The notes beneath the pieces are model-generated. The model was not told where the DNA came from, ran no database searches, and saw only the letters and a list, made by a program, of their open reading frames with translations. From NCBI RefSeq assembly GCF_040720935.1, contig NZ_JBFDAE010000008.1, positions 62,001 through 126,000 of the forward strand: a stretch of 64,000 bases of DNA, in the 5' to 3' direction. Origin of the DNA: Jejuia sp040720935. Lineage in GTDB: Bacteria > Bacteroidota > Bacteroidia > Flavobacteriales > Flavobacteriaceae. The translations under genes and the position numbers were made by a program. Of the stretch, positions 52,187-59,331 are shown in pieces. The stretch's first letter is position 1. The number at the start of each line of letters is the position of its first letter.

Positions 52187-53245
52187 ATGGATTCAGATAA
52201 GATTAATGAAGAGATGATTGAAATGCGAAAGCAATTCAATAGAATTCAGAGTAAAATTCGTTCTGAAGCTAATATAAAGGACTGTTTCCATCCAGATAAA
52301 GAAGAGTGCGTCCTACCCATTAAAAGTGCTCATAGTCTTCAGCGTCAAGGATCATTGAGGTTTTTGGAAAAAGACCTTGATGGAAATAGATATTTATATA
52401 TTCATACAGAAAGAGAGCATAACTTCAAACACGATTTTTTTGACCTCAAGAAAACAGGGAGAAAAGTTGCTACTACTTTTGATGGGTTTTGTTCATTCCA
52501 CGATACTGAGATATTTAAGTTAATAGAAAATGAGCCAGAAATAACCGATATCGATAATGACGAACATTTATTTCTTCATAGTTACAGGTCATTTGCAATA
52601 GCTGCACATCGCAAGTTTGAAGAGGATAAATATTATCAATCCGAAGACCCTGAAATTATATCTTTGCTAAACAATATGTTTAATCCTGTTCAGTTGGCAG
52701 AATCGAAATTAGGAGTTCGAGCAGCTTTAAATGATTTTATTGAGCCTAAGAAGAGAATGGATGAATGGCTCTTGAATAAAGAATATTCAAATTTGGAGTA
52801 TTTAGTAATTGAGTATCCATATACTTGCCCCATAGGATGTGCTGCCTATATAACACCACACCAACTTCCGAATGGTAAAAGTATTCAAATGAATCCATTG
52901 GATGAATTTCAAAGTAGTGTTTTTACCACAGTTTTGCCATTTTCCAATCGTACCGTAATTATACTTGCAGCATTTCCTGATGACCCAATTGGGTGTAAGC
53001 TTTTAGACCAAATTGATGCCATTCCTTATGAATTAAAGCAACAAAAATTTTTAAATTTTTTTCTTTTTGAGGGTGCGGAAAATGTTGTTATATCGCCTCA
53101 TTTTATTGAAAAATTAAGTACCCAGAAAAGAAAGGAATATTGCGAATTAATAAATTTTATACAGGATAATAGAACACCATTTCTAAAATACAACGATAAG
53201 AAATTTCCAATTAATTATTTTGACCCATCTAATGCTATTAAATAA
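52187..53245 (+). CDS. Unknown protein with putative zinc-binding treble-clef N-terminus, in the restriction operon
   Basis: A 352-residue protein. Potential metal ligands form two knuckles: C33-x-H35 ... C41 ... H49 ('CFHPDKEECVLPIKSAHSLQ') and C102-x-x-H105-D ('FDGFCSFHDTEIFK'). The spacing recalls HNH/treble-clef nucleases. The C-terminal ~200 residues are mixed alpha/beta with 'EYPYTCPIGCAAYITPHQLP' and no motif I can name. A TTG at 52172, 2 bp after the peptidase stop, is an alternative start; the ATG at 52187 is preferred. It ends the restriction operon just before an IS200-type insertion, so it may be a further defence effector. That role is inference. Confidence 0.7.
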   Translation: MDSDKINEEMIEMRKQFNRIQSKIRSEANIKDCFHPDKEECVLPIKSAHSLQRQGSLRFLEKDLDGNRYLYIHTEREHNFKHDFFDLKKTGRKVATTFDGFCSFHDTEIFKLIENEPEITDIDNDEHLFLHSYRSFAIAAHRKFEEDKYYQSEDPEIISLLNNMFNPVQLAESKLGVRAALNDFIEPKKRMDEWLLNKEYSNLEYLVIEYPYTCPIGCAAYITPHQLPNGKSIQMNPLDEFQSSVFTTVLPFSNRTVIILAAFPDDPIGCKLLDQIDAIPYELKQQKFLNFFLFEGAENVVISPHFIEKLSTQKRKEYCELINFIQDNRTPFLKYNDKKFPINYFDPSNAIK

Positions 53246-53299
53246 TATTTAAATGAAATTAAACATTTTGATTTAATGATTTAGACTATTCTAATTTCT

Positions 53300-53870
53300 T
53301 TTAATGTATCAATCTGGGGGAAAATCCCTCGCCTTTAGGCGAAGACTTTAGTTTTATATTTTTGTAGGATGCAAAACTATCGAAAAACATCCCACACTAC
53401 TTATGATTGCAAATACCACATTGTTTGGATTACCAAATATAGGAAAAAGGTTTTGGCTGGAGAAGTTGGCAAACGAGTAAGAGAATTGGTTAGAGAAATA
53501 TGCAAGAGACACGATGTAGAAATATTGAAAGGCCACGTTTCCAAAGACCACGTGCATCTTTTCGTTTCTGTTCCGCCTCATTTGGCAATATCAAAGTTGG
53601 TACAATTTCTCAAGGGCAAAAGTTCTTATAAGTTGATGCAAGAAAACAAACAAGTTTCCCGACTATTTTGGGGACGTCATCTTTGGGCTAGAGGGTATTT
53701 TGTAGCAAGTTCAGGAAATATCACAGATGAGGTAATAATGGAGTATATAGAGAATCAAGATAATAATGAAAAAGAGGGTGGAGACTTTACTACGGTGGAC
53801 TAACTTTAGTCGCCTTTAGGCGAAATCAAAACCCATCGGTCTTTAGCCGATGGTAGTTTAGTTTACTTTT
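53300..53870 (+). mobile_element. IS200/IS605-family insertion (tnpA only)
   Basis: The same hairpin TCGCC-TTTA-GGCGA occurs at the left (53329-53342) and right (53810-53823) of tnpA, and a second right-end hairpin CCATCGG-tctttag-CCGATGG is at 53833-53853. Subterminal hairpins without terminal inverted repeats are the IS200 pattern. Exact ends are not certain. Confidence 0.78.
53369..53803 (+). CDS. tnpA: IS200-type transposase (HUH, Y1)
   Basis: A 144-residue Y1 transposase: 'TYDCKYHIVWITKYRKKVLA', the HUH motif in 'VSKDHVHLFVSVPP' (H61, H63), 'LAISKLVQFLKGKSSYKLM', 'FWGRHLWARGYFVASSGNIT' and the catalytic Tyr126 in 'EVIMEYIENQ'. It moves single-stranded DNA by recognising end hairpins. 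Full length and apparently active; no tnpB accompanies it. Confidence 0.95.
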   Translation: MQNYRKTSHTTYDCKYHIVWITKYRKKVLAGEVGKRVRELVREICKRHDVEILKGHVSKDHVHLFVSVPPHLAISKLVQFLKGKSSYKLMQENKQVSRLFWGRHLWARGYFVASSGNITDEVIMEYIENQDNNEKEGGDFTTVD

Positions 53871-53994
53871 AGAATCATTAATATAAATTGTTTGAACTCA
53901 ATATGTACTTCGCAAATAGTGTTAATCCTCATAAATAAAAAATAGAAAAATATTGTATCATGTGGAAAATATAAACCCTAAATAGACTGGTAAT

Positions 53995-54025
53995 TTGAAA
54001 GTATAAACAAAATTGTTTACATTTG
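53995..54025 (+). promoter_or_regulatory. Promoter with overlapping operator for the AbiEii-type TA pair
   Basis: TTG (53995-53997) and TACATTTG (54018-54025, matching TAnnTTTG) are 20 bp apart. Between and overlapping the -7 box, TAAACAA-aa-TTGTTTA (54004-54019) is an inverted repeat, a natural operator for the HTH protein encoded 4 bp downstream. Confidence 0.65.
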
Positions 54026-54029
54026 TAGT

Positions 54030-54527
54030 ATGAATATATTAATCGATAAATACAAAGGCATCCATCCAGGAATAATATTGGAACGCTTGCTAACCCAAAA
54101 AGGCATTTCACAACGTCCATTTGCAATGTCTATTGATGAATATCCTCAGACAATTAATGCAATTTCCAAGGGCAGACGGAAACTTAATACGCCTCTAGCT
54201 TTAAAAATTGAAAAAAAACTAAACTTAGAAGAGGGAACGCTTGCCTTGCTACAAACCTATTTTGATATTAAGGAAGAAAAAAACAAAATGGAACAAAGTA
54301 CCCCAAACTTAAATCTTTTAAGAAGGTCATTGTTTTGGGATACAGATATTTCTAAAATAGATTGGGAAAACCAAAGTATCGCTGTTATTAAACGTGTATT
54401 TGAACGTGGGAATAACATTGAAAAAGGAGAAATTAAACGTTTCTACACCAATGAAAAAATTGAAGAAGCACTTGCAGAAGGTATTCGTAAACCATACACC
54501 ATTTATAGAAACAAAGAAAAGGTATAA
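54030..54527 (+). CDS. HTH antitoxin-like protein paired with AbiEii toxin
   Basis: A 165-residue protein. Residues ~10-75 are a HigA-like HTH ('HPGIILERLLTQKGISQRPF', 'AMSIDEYPQTINAISKGRRK', 'LNTPLALKIEKKLNLEEGTL'). The C-terminal part ('LLRRSLFWDTDISKIDWENQ', 'VIKRVFERGNNIEKGEIKRF') matches a small domain often placed before nucleotidyltransferase toxins. It differs from the classic AbiEi antitoxin. Its stop overlaps the toxin start (ATAATG). It probably represses its own promoter and counteracts the toxin. Confidence 0.82.
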   Translation: MNILIDKYKGIHPGIILERLLTQKGISQRPFAMSIDEYPQTINAISKGRRKLNTPLALKIEKKLNLEEGTLALLQTYFDIKEEKNKMEQSTPNLNLLRRSLFWDTDISKIDWENQSIAVIKRVFERGNNIEKGEIKRFYTNEKIEEALAEGIRKPYTIYRNKEKV

Positions 54528-55177
54528 TGCTATACTATAATACTGTTAACGAACTATTGAAAAATAGCTTACTTAAATTAATGAAATCTGATTTATTTAA
54601 TGATTTTAGATTGGTAGGTGGTACAGCATTGAGTTTACAAATTGGGCATAGAGAGTCAATAGATATTGATTTGTTTAGTGATTTGCAATATGGAACATTG
54701 GATTTTGATGCCATTGAAAAACATCTAAAAGAAAACTTTCAATATGTAGATTTTTTAAAAATAATTCCAGCAATGGGAAAAAGTTATTTTGTTGGAGAGG
54801 ATAAAGACCATACAATAAAGCTCGATTTATATTATACAGACACTTTCATTCAACCATATATTGAAGTTGATGCTATAAGAATGGCAACTATAGAGGAAAT
54901 TATAGCAATGAAAGTTGATGTAGTACAAAGAGGTGGAAGAAAAAAGGATTTTTGGGATTTACATAGTCTGCTTCAATCTTATGGTATTAGCCAAATGTTA
55001 GATTTACATAAGCAAAGATATCCTTATACACACGATCGAGATTTAATTATCCAAAATTTTACGTCCTTTGCCCAAGCCGATGAAGACTTTAATCCCATTT
55101 GTCTTAATGGAAAACATTGGGAATTTATAAAGGATGATTTTGAAGAAATTATTCTGAAGTATAAAGAATCTTTATAA
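54527..55177 (+). CDS. AbiEii/AbiGii-type nucleotidyltransferase toxin
   Basis: A 216-residue protein with the family signature 'FRLVGGTALSLQIGHRESID', then 'IDLFSDLQYG' (GG..L....R.S.DID), 'IKLDLYYTDTFIQPYIEVDA' and 'RMATIEEIIAMKVDVVQRGG', ending in the helical 'KDFWDLHSLLQSYGI'. AbiEii toxins are nucleotidyltransferases acting in abortive infection or element stabilisation; some relatives modify tRNA. It is the last gene inside attR, a position typical of element-stabilising systems. Confidence 0.9.
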   Translation: MLYYNTVNELLKNSLLKLMKSDLFNDFRLVGGTALSLQIGHRESIDIDLFSDLQYGTLDFDAIEKHLKENFQYVDFLKIIPAMGKSYFVGEDKDHTIKLDLYYTDTFIQPYIEVDAIRMATIEEIIAMKVDVVQRGGRKKDFWDLHSLLQSYGISQMLDLHKQRYPYTHDRDLIIQNFTSFAQADEDFNPICLNGKHWEFIKDDFEEIILKYKESL

Positions 55178-55253
55178 TATTCTTTCTTTAATGGTATTTA
55201 CCAAGTCTAAATAGTTAGATATTAGAACGTAAATCAACCATAAACAAACAAAA

Positions 55254-55274
55254 TACTACACCTAATTTACACCT
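55254..55274 (+). repeat. Right subterminal repeat (possible recombinase arm site)
   Basis: TACTACACCTAATTTACACC (55254-55273, then T) matches 32860-32880 at 18 of 21 positions, same orientation, 41 bp before attR. The remaining spacer 55178-55400 holds attR and a promoter but no gene. Confidence 0.6.
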
Positions 55275-55315
55275 TATAACTCTTTAGATATAGTGTTTAA
55301 AGGGATAGTTACATA

Positions 55316-55331
55316 TTGTATCGGGAAGTAA
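55316..55331 (+). other. attR of the integrative element
   Basis: TTGTATCGGGAAGTAA, identical over 16 bp to the mnmE 3' end at 32737-32752. Bases on either side differ. Confidence 0.88.
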
Positions 55332-55353
55332 TCTCGTATTATGTAATTTTATT

Positions 55354-55390
55354 TTGTATTTCAAAATATGGTGTTATATTTGCATAACAC
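55354..55390 (+). promoter_or_regulatory. higBA promoter and operator
   Basis: TTG (55354-55356) and TATATTTG (55375-55382) are 18 bp apart. GTGTTAT (55371-55377) and its complement ATAACAC (55384-55390) flank the -7 box as a perfect inverted repeat, a likely HigA binding site. Confidence 0.65.
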
Positions 55391-55400
55391 TAAGAGGTAA

Positions 55401-55694
55401 ATGAGGATCGTATCACACAAAGCAATTAAAGAGTTTACAAAAAAACATGCATCATCTATTGTAGCCTTAGAGGATTGGTACATAAAAACTAAATTAAGTA
55501 ACTGGAATAGCTTTTTAGATGTAAAGGAAACCTTTAATAGTGTAGATTATATTGCCAATGACAGATACGTATTTAACATTAAAGGAAACGATTACAGATT
55601 GGTAGCCATTATTATTTTTGCTTCCAAAAAAGTTTATATTAGATTTATTGGCACTCATGCCGAATATGATAAAATAGATTGTTCAAATAGTTAA
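55401..55694 (+). CDS. higB: HigB-type mRNA interferase toxin
   Basis: A 97-residue RelE-superfamily toxin of the HigB type: 'RIVSHKAIKEFTKKHASSIV', 'ALEDWYIKTKLSNWNSFLDV', 'YVFNIKGNDYRLVAIIIFAS' and 'KKVYIRFIGTHAEYDKID'. The last segment holds the basic and His residues of the active site. It cuts mRNA on the ribosome when free. Toxin-first order, with the antitoxin 4 bp downstream, is the normal HigBA arrangement. It lies just outside attR. Confidence 0.9.
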   Translation: MRIVSHKAIKEFTKKHASSIVALEDWYIKTKLSNWNSFLDVKETFNSVDYIANDRYVFNIKGNDYRLVAIIIFASKKVYIRFIGTHAEYDKIDCSNS

Positions 55695-55698
55695 GATT

Positions 55699-56064
55699 AT
55701 GAGAGTTATAAAGACAGAAAAAGAGTATGAAGCTGTTTACAGCAGGGTAGAGGAGTTATTAAAAGTAGTAACAAATAAAACCCCTAATGACAGTAAGGAC
55801 TTTATAGAATTGGATGTGTTATCTGATTTGGTTGCAGATTATGAAGAAGCAAACTTTCCTGTAACTGCTCCAAATTTAATAGATGTTATTAAACTCCGAA
55901 TGTATGAGCTTGGATTGAACCAAAAACGATTATCTGAACTTTTGGGGGTTAGCACGTCAAGAGTAAGCGAGTACTTAACAGGCAAAAGCGAACCCACTTT
56001 AAAAGTAGCAAGAGAAATAAGTAAAAAACTAGGTATTGATGCTTCTATTGTTTTGGGGGTTTAG
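55699..56064 (+). CDS. higA: HigA-type antitoxin
   Basis: A 121-residue protein. The N-terminal ~65 residues are acidic and helical ('EYEAVYSRVEELLKVVTNKT'). The C-terminal half is an XRE HTH ('DVIKLRMYELGLNQKRLSEL', 'LGVSTSRVSEYLTGKSEPTL', 'KVAREISKKLGIDASIVLGV'). It neutralises HigB and should bind the inverted repeat at 55371-55390. A terminator follows at ~56088. Confidence 0.9.
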   Translation: MRVIKTEKEYEAVYSRVEELLKVVTNKTPNDSKDFIELDVLSDLVADYEEANFPVTAPNLIDVIKLRMYELGLNQKRLSELLGVSTSRVSEYLTGKSEPTLKVAREISKKLGIDASIVLGV

Positions 56065-56087
56065 TATTTAGATGATTTTAGATTTTT

Positions 56088-56117
56088 AGGGTGTAAAGAA
56101 TTTCACGCCCTTTTTTA
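56088..56117 (+). terminator. Terminator after higA
   Basis: AGGGTGTAAA-gaa-TTTCACGCCCT stem with one bulge, followed by a T-run. Confidence 0.75.
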
Positions 56118-56280
56118 TTTTATGTAGTAAGTGTATTAAATTTATAGGTTTCCCTTAATCAGGACTGTTTAAATTTCTAATATTATCAAATTTATTATTT
56201 TAGAGAAATAAATGTTTTGCGCAATTGAAGAAATGCAAATTTTGTTAGCCAGCGTTTTACAAAATAATTATGATTACTAT

Positions 56281-57033
56281 ATGAAAATTCAAATTTGCTC
56301 AGATTTACATTTGGAATTTTCTAAAAATAGAGAATGGCTGAAACATAATCCGTTGGTGCCAAAGAGTGAAACCTTAATTATTGCAGGTGACACTTACTAT
56401 CTAGAAAGAGATTATTCTAAATTAGACTTCATAAACAAGATTTCCAAAGATTTTAAACACGTATATTTAATACCGGGCAATCATGAGTACTATGGAGGAT
56501 ATAATGCTGCAACAGCTTTATTGTCAAGTCAAATAGAAATTAAAAAAAATGTACATATGTTAAACAACACATCGGTACAAATTGGTGATACTAATTTTAT
56601 TTTTTCAACACTTTGGTCTAAAATTGAGAAGCATATAAATGAAATAAAAATGGGCATGAATGATTTTAGATTAATCAAGTTTGAAGAGAAGCGATTGACA
56701 ATTAATGATTATAATATGATTCATAATAAGGCCTTTGATTTTATATCAAATGAAATAAAAAAGGAAGGCAAAAAAGTAGTTATTACGCATCATTTACCAA
56801 GTGAACATTGTAATGCTGATGAATTTAAGGGTAGTGATCTCAATGAAGCATTTTGTGTTGAAAAAACAGAATTCATCTTAAATAGTAATGTTGATTATTG
56901 GGTTTATGGTCATTCTCACAGAAATATAGATGGTTTTAAAATTGGAAATACTAATATGATAACCAATCAATTTGGCTATGCGGAATGGGACGAGCACAAA
57001 GCATTTGATTATGAGAAGGTTATTGAAGTTTAA
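56281..57033 (+). CDS. Calcineurin-like metallophosphoesterase
   Basis: A 250-residue protein with all metallophosphoesterase motifs: D-x-H ('QICSDLHLEF'), GD ('LIIAGDTYYLE'), GNHE ('YLIPGNHEYYGGY'), 'VVITHHLPSEHC' and 'DYWVYGHSHRNIDG'. It hydrolyses phosphomonoesters or diesters with a two-metal centre; the substrate is unknown. The frame is open to 56212, but the conserved domain starts at the ATG at 56281 ('MKIQICSDLHLEF'). It stands alone between the TA pair and the minus-strand NRPS locus. Confidence 0.92.
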   Translation: MKIQICSDLHLEFSKNREWLKHNPLVPKSETLIIAGDTYYLERDYSKLDFINKISKDFKHVYLIPGNHEYYGGYNAATALLSSQIEIKKNVHMLNNTSVQIGDTNFIFSTLWSKIEKHINEIKMGMNDFRLIKFEEKRLTINDYNMIHNKAFDFISNEIKKEGKKVVITHHLPSEHCNADEFKGSDLNEAFCVEKTEFILNSNVDYWVYGHSHRNIDGFKIGNTNMITNQFGYAEWDEHKAFDYEKVIEV

Positions 57034-57216
57034 TTTTGTCGTATTTCCGACAAGGCACTATAAAAAACCTTCTATTTAAATGACATACAATTTGCGTTTT
57101 TTAAATTTTTATTTAGCACAATTCATCTAAGGCTATTTTAAACGTCAAGTATTTTGAGCAAAAAAGTTGACTTGTGTGCATAGAGTTATATATTTTATCA
57201 GGAAATAACAAGTTGC

Positions 57217-57954
57217 TTATGAACCCAACAACCCTAAATTAAACTCAAAATATTTCACAGAATCAATATTTCCTTTTATCGCCACGGCTGCCTTATAATC
57301 TGCTTCAGTTTTAAACGGAATGATTTGCCATAATTCTTTTTCATGCTCATCCCATAGCGTTTCTGTTAATTTCGCTTTTTCATCTGAGTCAATGCTTATA
57401 GAAAACGAATCTAATGGAAAAGACAAACCTAGAGATTTTCCTTTGATGAAGGCTTCTTTACGTGTCCAACCTCTATAAAATGCTTCGGTTTGTAATGTTT
57501 TGGGGATTGAATTAAGTGTTTTGATTTCTTGTTTTGAAAAGTAATTATCCACGATTTCCAAGACATCAAAATCTCCTTTAATGTATTCTACATCAATTCC
57601 AATATCATAATTATTTACAAAACCGATAACAGCCAAATCTCCTGCATGCGAAACGTTAAATTTTAGCGGAGTATCAAAATCAAAATCAGGTTTTCCAAAC
57701 TTACCATATTTAAACTTTATGTCCTCGGGATTTATTTTTAAGTATTTGCTAGTCAATAATCTCAAAACTCCTCGTGTAATAACAGAACAATTTTTGTCTT
57801 TATTAAATCGGAATTTTGAGGCTTTTAGAATTTCATCGTCAGATAGAAAACTACTTAAAAAAGAGATGTTATCCTTAGTGAGGTTACAATTGATAATCCA
57901 AATATAAACTTCATTATTCTGAATTTCAAATAAATTATCAAGTTGCTGATTCAT
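57217..57954 (-). CDS. 4'-phosphopantetheinyl transferase (Sfp type)
   Basis: A 245-residue Sfp-family protein: 'RFNKDKNCSVITRGVLRLLT', 'IKFKYGKFGKPDF', 'FNVSHAGDLAVIGFVNNYDI' with the metal-binding Asp-x-Glu in 'IGIDVEYI', and 'FYRGWTRKEAFIKGKSLGL' (W-x-x-K-E-A). It adds the phosphopantetheine arm to carrier proteins. The NRPS upstream on the same strand is its obvious substrate. It is the last gene of the minus-strand cluster. Confidence 0.94.
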   Translation of the reverse strand: MNQQLDNLFEIQNNEVYIWIINCNLTKDNISFLSSFLSDDEILKASKFRFNKDKNCSVITRGVLRLLTSKYLKINPEDIKFKYGKFGKPDFDFDTPLKFNVSHAGDLAVIGFVNNYDIGIDVEYIKGDFDVLEIVDNYFSKQEIKTLNSIPKTLQTEAFYRGWTRKEAFIKGKSLGLSFPLDSFSISIDSDEKAKLTETLWDEHEKELWQIIPFKTEADYKAAVAIKGNIDSVKYFEFNLGLLGS

Positions 57955-57981
57955 TAGTTAGAAATTGGTCTTAGACTTATA

Positions 57982-59328
57982 TTAACATTTTGTATTTAAA
58001 TGTTCTGAAAGGGTTTTTTCTTCATATTTACGATAAATACTATTAAGGGTATTTAAATTATTTTTATAAGTTTTATCATTAAGAATTTTATTTATGTGTT
58101 CTCTTATTTCTTTCGACGAGTCATTGATTTTATCACCCATAATCCCTAGTTTATGGTAATGGATTCTTGCAGCATTTCCATTTCCTTCAGCTACATTTGC
58201 CGAGTATGCCAACATCGGAACGGCATAATGTAAACATTCGCTTATAGTATTTATACCACCATGAACTATAGCGCAATCAGTATGCTCTAAAACTTTTAAT
58301 TGCGGCACCCAAGGGATAAAAAAACAATTGGTCTGAGGTTTAAATGTATCAATAGGTAACTTACCTCCAAGACTGACAATTAAAAGCCAATTTTTTTCTT
58401 CTTCAATACTTTTTATTATTTTTTTTACAAAATCGATATCAGGAACGAGAATACTTCCTACCGAAAAGTAAATGAGTTTTTTGTTAGTCATTTGCTTTTC
58501 ATTAATAATTTCATCAATAAGATGTATTGATTTTACATCAAAATTAAAATCTCTTTTTTCATATATCATGGGACCAACATAGATATGATTTTTTGCTGGT
58601 TTATGAGGGAAATCCATTTCAGATAATGTAAAAGATAGGATAGGTAAATTTGTATAGCAAAAAAGGTATGGTAGGTTACTCTCTATAAGTGTATTGGTTG
58701 GAAAATTATTTTCTTTTGCGAATTTTCTTAAAACCTTTCTTCTGTAATCTTTAAAAGTTAATTTGTTAACTAAAATTCTTGCCTGTACTTTAAACTTGAT
58801 AAATAACCAGCTTGCTAGGATTCCAAGTGAACTTCCTTTTATCCCATTACCAGGAATAATATTTGTGCGTAGGGGAGGAAGTTTTAGGCCTAATCCCATA
58901 TTATTGGAAAACCATGCTGTAAATAATGTTACAGGAATGTTTAGAGCACTTGCAGCAAATATGAGATCATGTAGTTCTACATCGATTATAAAATGATCGG
59001 GTTTTACTTTTTTAAGTTCTGCTTTATATACCTCAAGCCCTAATACTTTTTTTCCAATTTCGTAATGGTTGAAATAATTTTTATAATGATATACAAATCG
59101 TTTTACCCAAGATGAAGATTGAATGTTCTTTAACGTTGAATGTTTGTATCCAAAATTTATAGGTGACAATTGCACATAATCAAAACCATGTTTTACCACT
59201 TTTTCCCTAACGTTTTGAGGACATAAATATATTATCGAATGACCTTCGCTTTGTAACTTGGTTGCTAATTTAAAGCTAGAATGTAACCTTCCTGTCAAAC
59301 CAGTAATTATTAGTGCAATATGTGCCAT
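57982..59328 (-). CDS. UGT/MGT-like glycosyltransferase
   Basis: A 448-residue GT-B glycosyltransferase of family 1. It has an N-terminal acceptor domain ('HIALIITGLTGRLHSSFKLA', 'EGHSIIYLCPQNVREKVVKH'). The C-terminal donor-site signature is 'FIPWVPQLKVLEHTDCAIVH' with 'HGGINTISECLHYAVPMLAY', 'EGNGNAARIHYHKLGI'. Enzymes of this type glycosylate small hydrophobic molecules using nucleotide sugars. It starts 3 bp after the NRPS stop, so it probably decorates the NRPS product or confers self-resistance; inferred from context. Confidence 0.9.
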   Translation of the reverse strand: MAHIALIITGLTGRLHSSFKLATKLQSEGHSIIYLCPQNVREKVVKHGFDYVQLSPINFGYKHSTLKNIQSSSWVKRFVYHYKNYFNHYEIGKKVLGLEVYKAELKKVKPDHFIIDVELHDLIFAASALNIPVTLFTAWFSNNMGLGLKLPPLRTNIIPGNGIKGSSLGILASWLFIKFKVQARILVNKLTFKDYRRKVLRKFAKENNFPTNTLIESNLPYLFCYTNLPILSFTLSEMDFPHKPAKNHIYVGPMIYEKRDFNFDVKSIHLIDEIINEKQMTNKKLIYFSVGSILVPDIDFVKKIIKSIEEEKNWLLIVSLGGKLPIDTFKPQTNCFFIPWVPQLKVLEHTDCAIVHGGINTISECLHYAVPMLAYSANVAEGNGNAARIHYHKLGIMGDKINDSSKEIREHINKILNDKTYKNNLNTLNSIYRKYEEKTLSEHLNTKC

Positions 59329-59331
59329 TTT

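Larger units (their letters stand above)
32737..55331 (+). mobile_element. Integrative mobilizable element in the 3' end of mnmE (~22.6 kb)
   Basis: Bounded by an exact 16-bp direct repeat (attL 32737-32752, attR 55316-55331), with a 21-bp direct repeat just inside each end. It carries, in order, a tyrosine recombinase, a membrane protein, an excisionase-like HTH protein, a Rep initiator with iterons, a primase-like protein, MobC, a relaxase, small unknown genes, a type I restriction operon with embedded McrBC, an IS200-type element and an AbiEii-type TA pair. No VirB4/TraG-type conjugation genes are present, so it is mobilizable rather than self-transmissible. Nearly all genes point the same way. 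Confidence 0.88.

Noticed and set aside
41008..53245. BREX, DISARM or phosphorothioation (Dnd) system
   Set aside because: No PglZ, BrxC, DrmA or DndCD-like proteins; the genes are type I HsdMSR plus McrBC.
32924..55177. Prophage
   Set aside because: No capsid, terminase, portal, tail or lysis genes. Relaxase, MobC and Rep indicate a mobilizable element.
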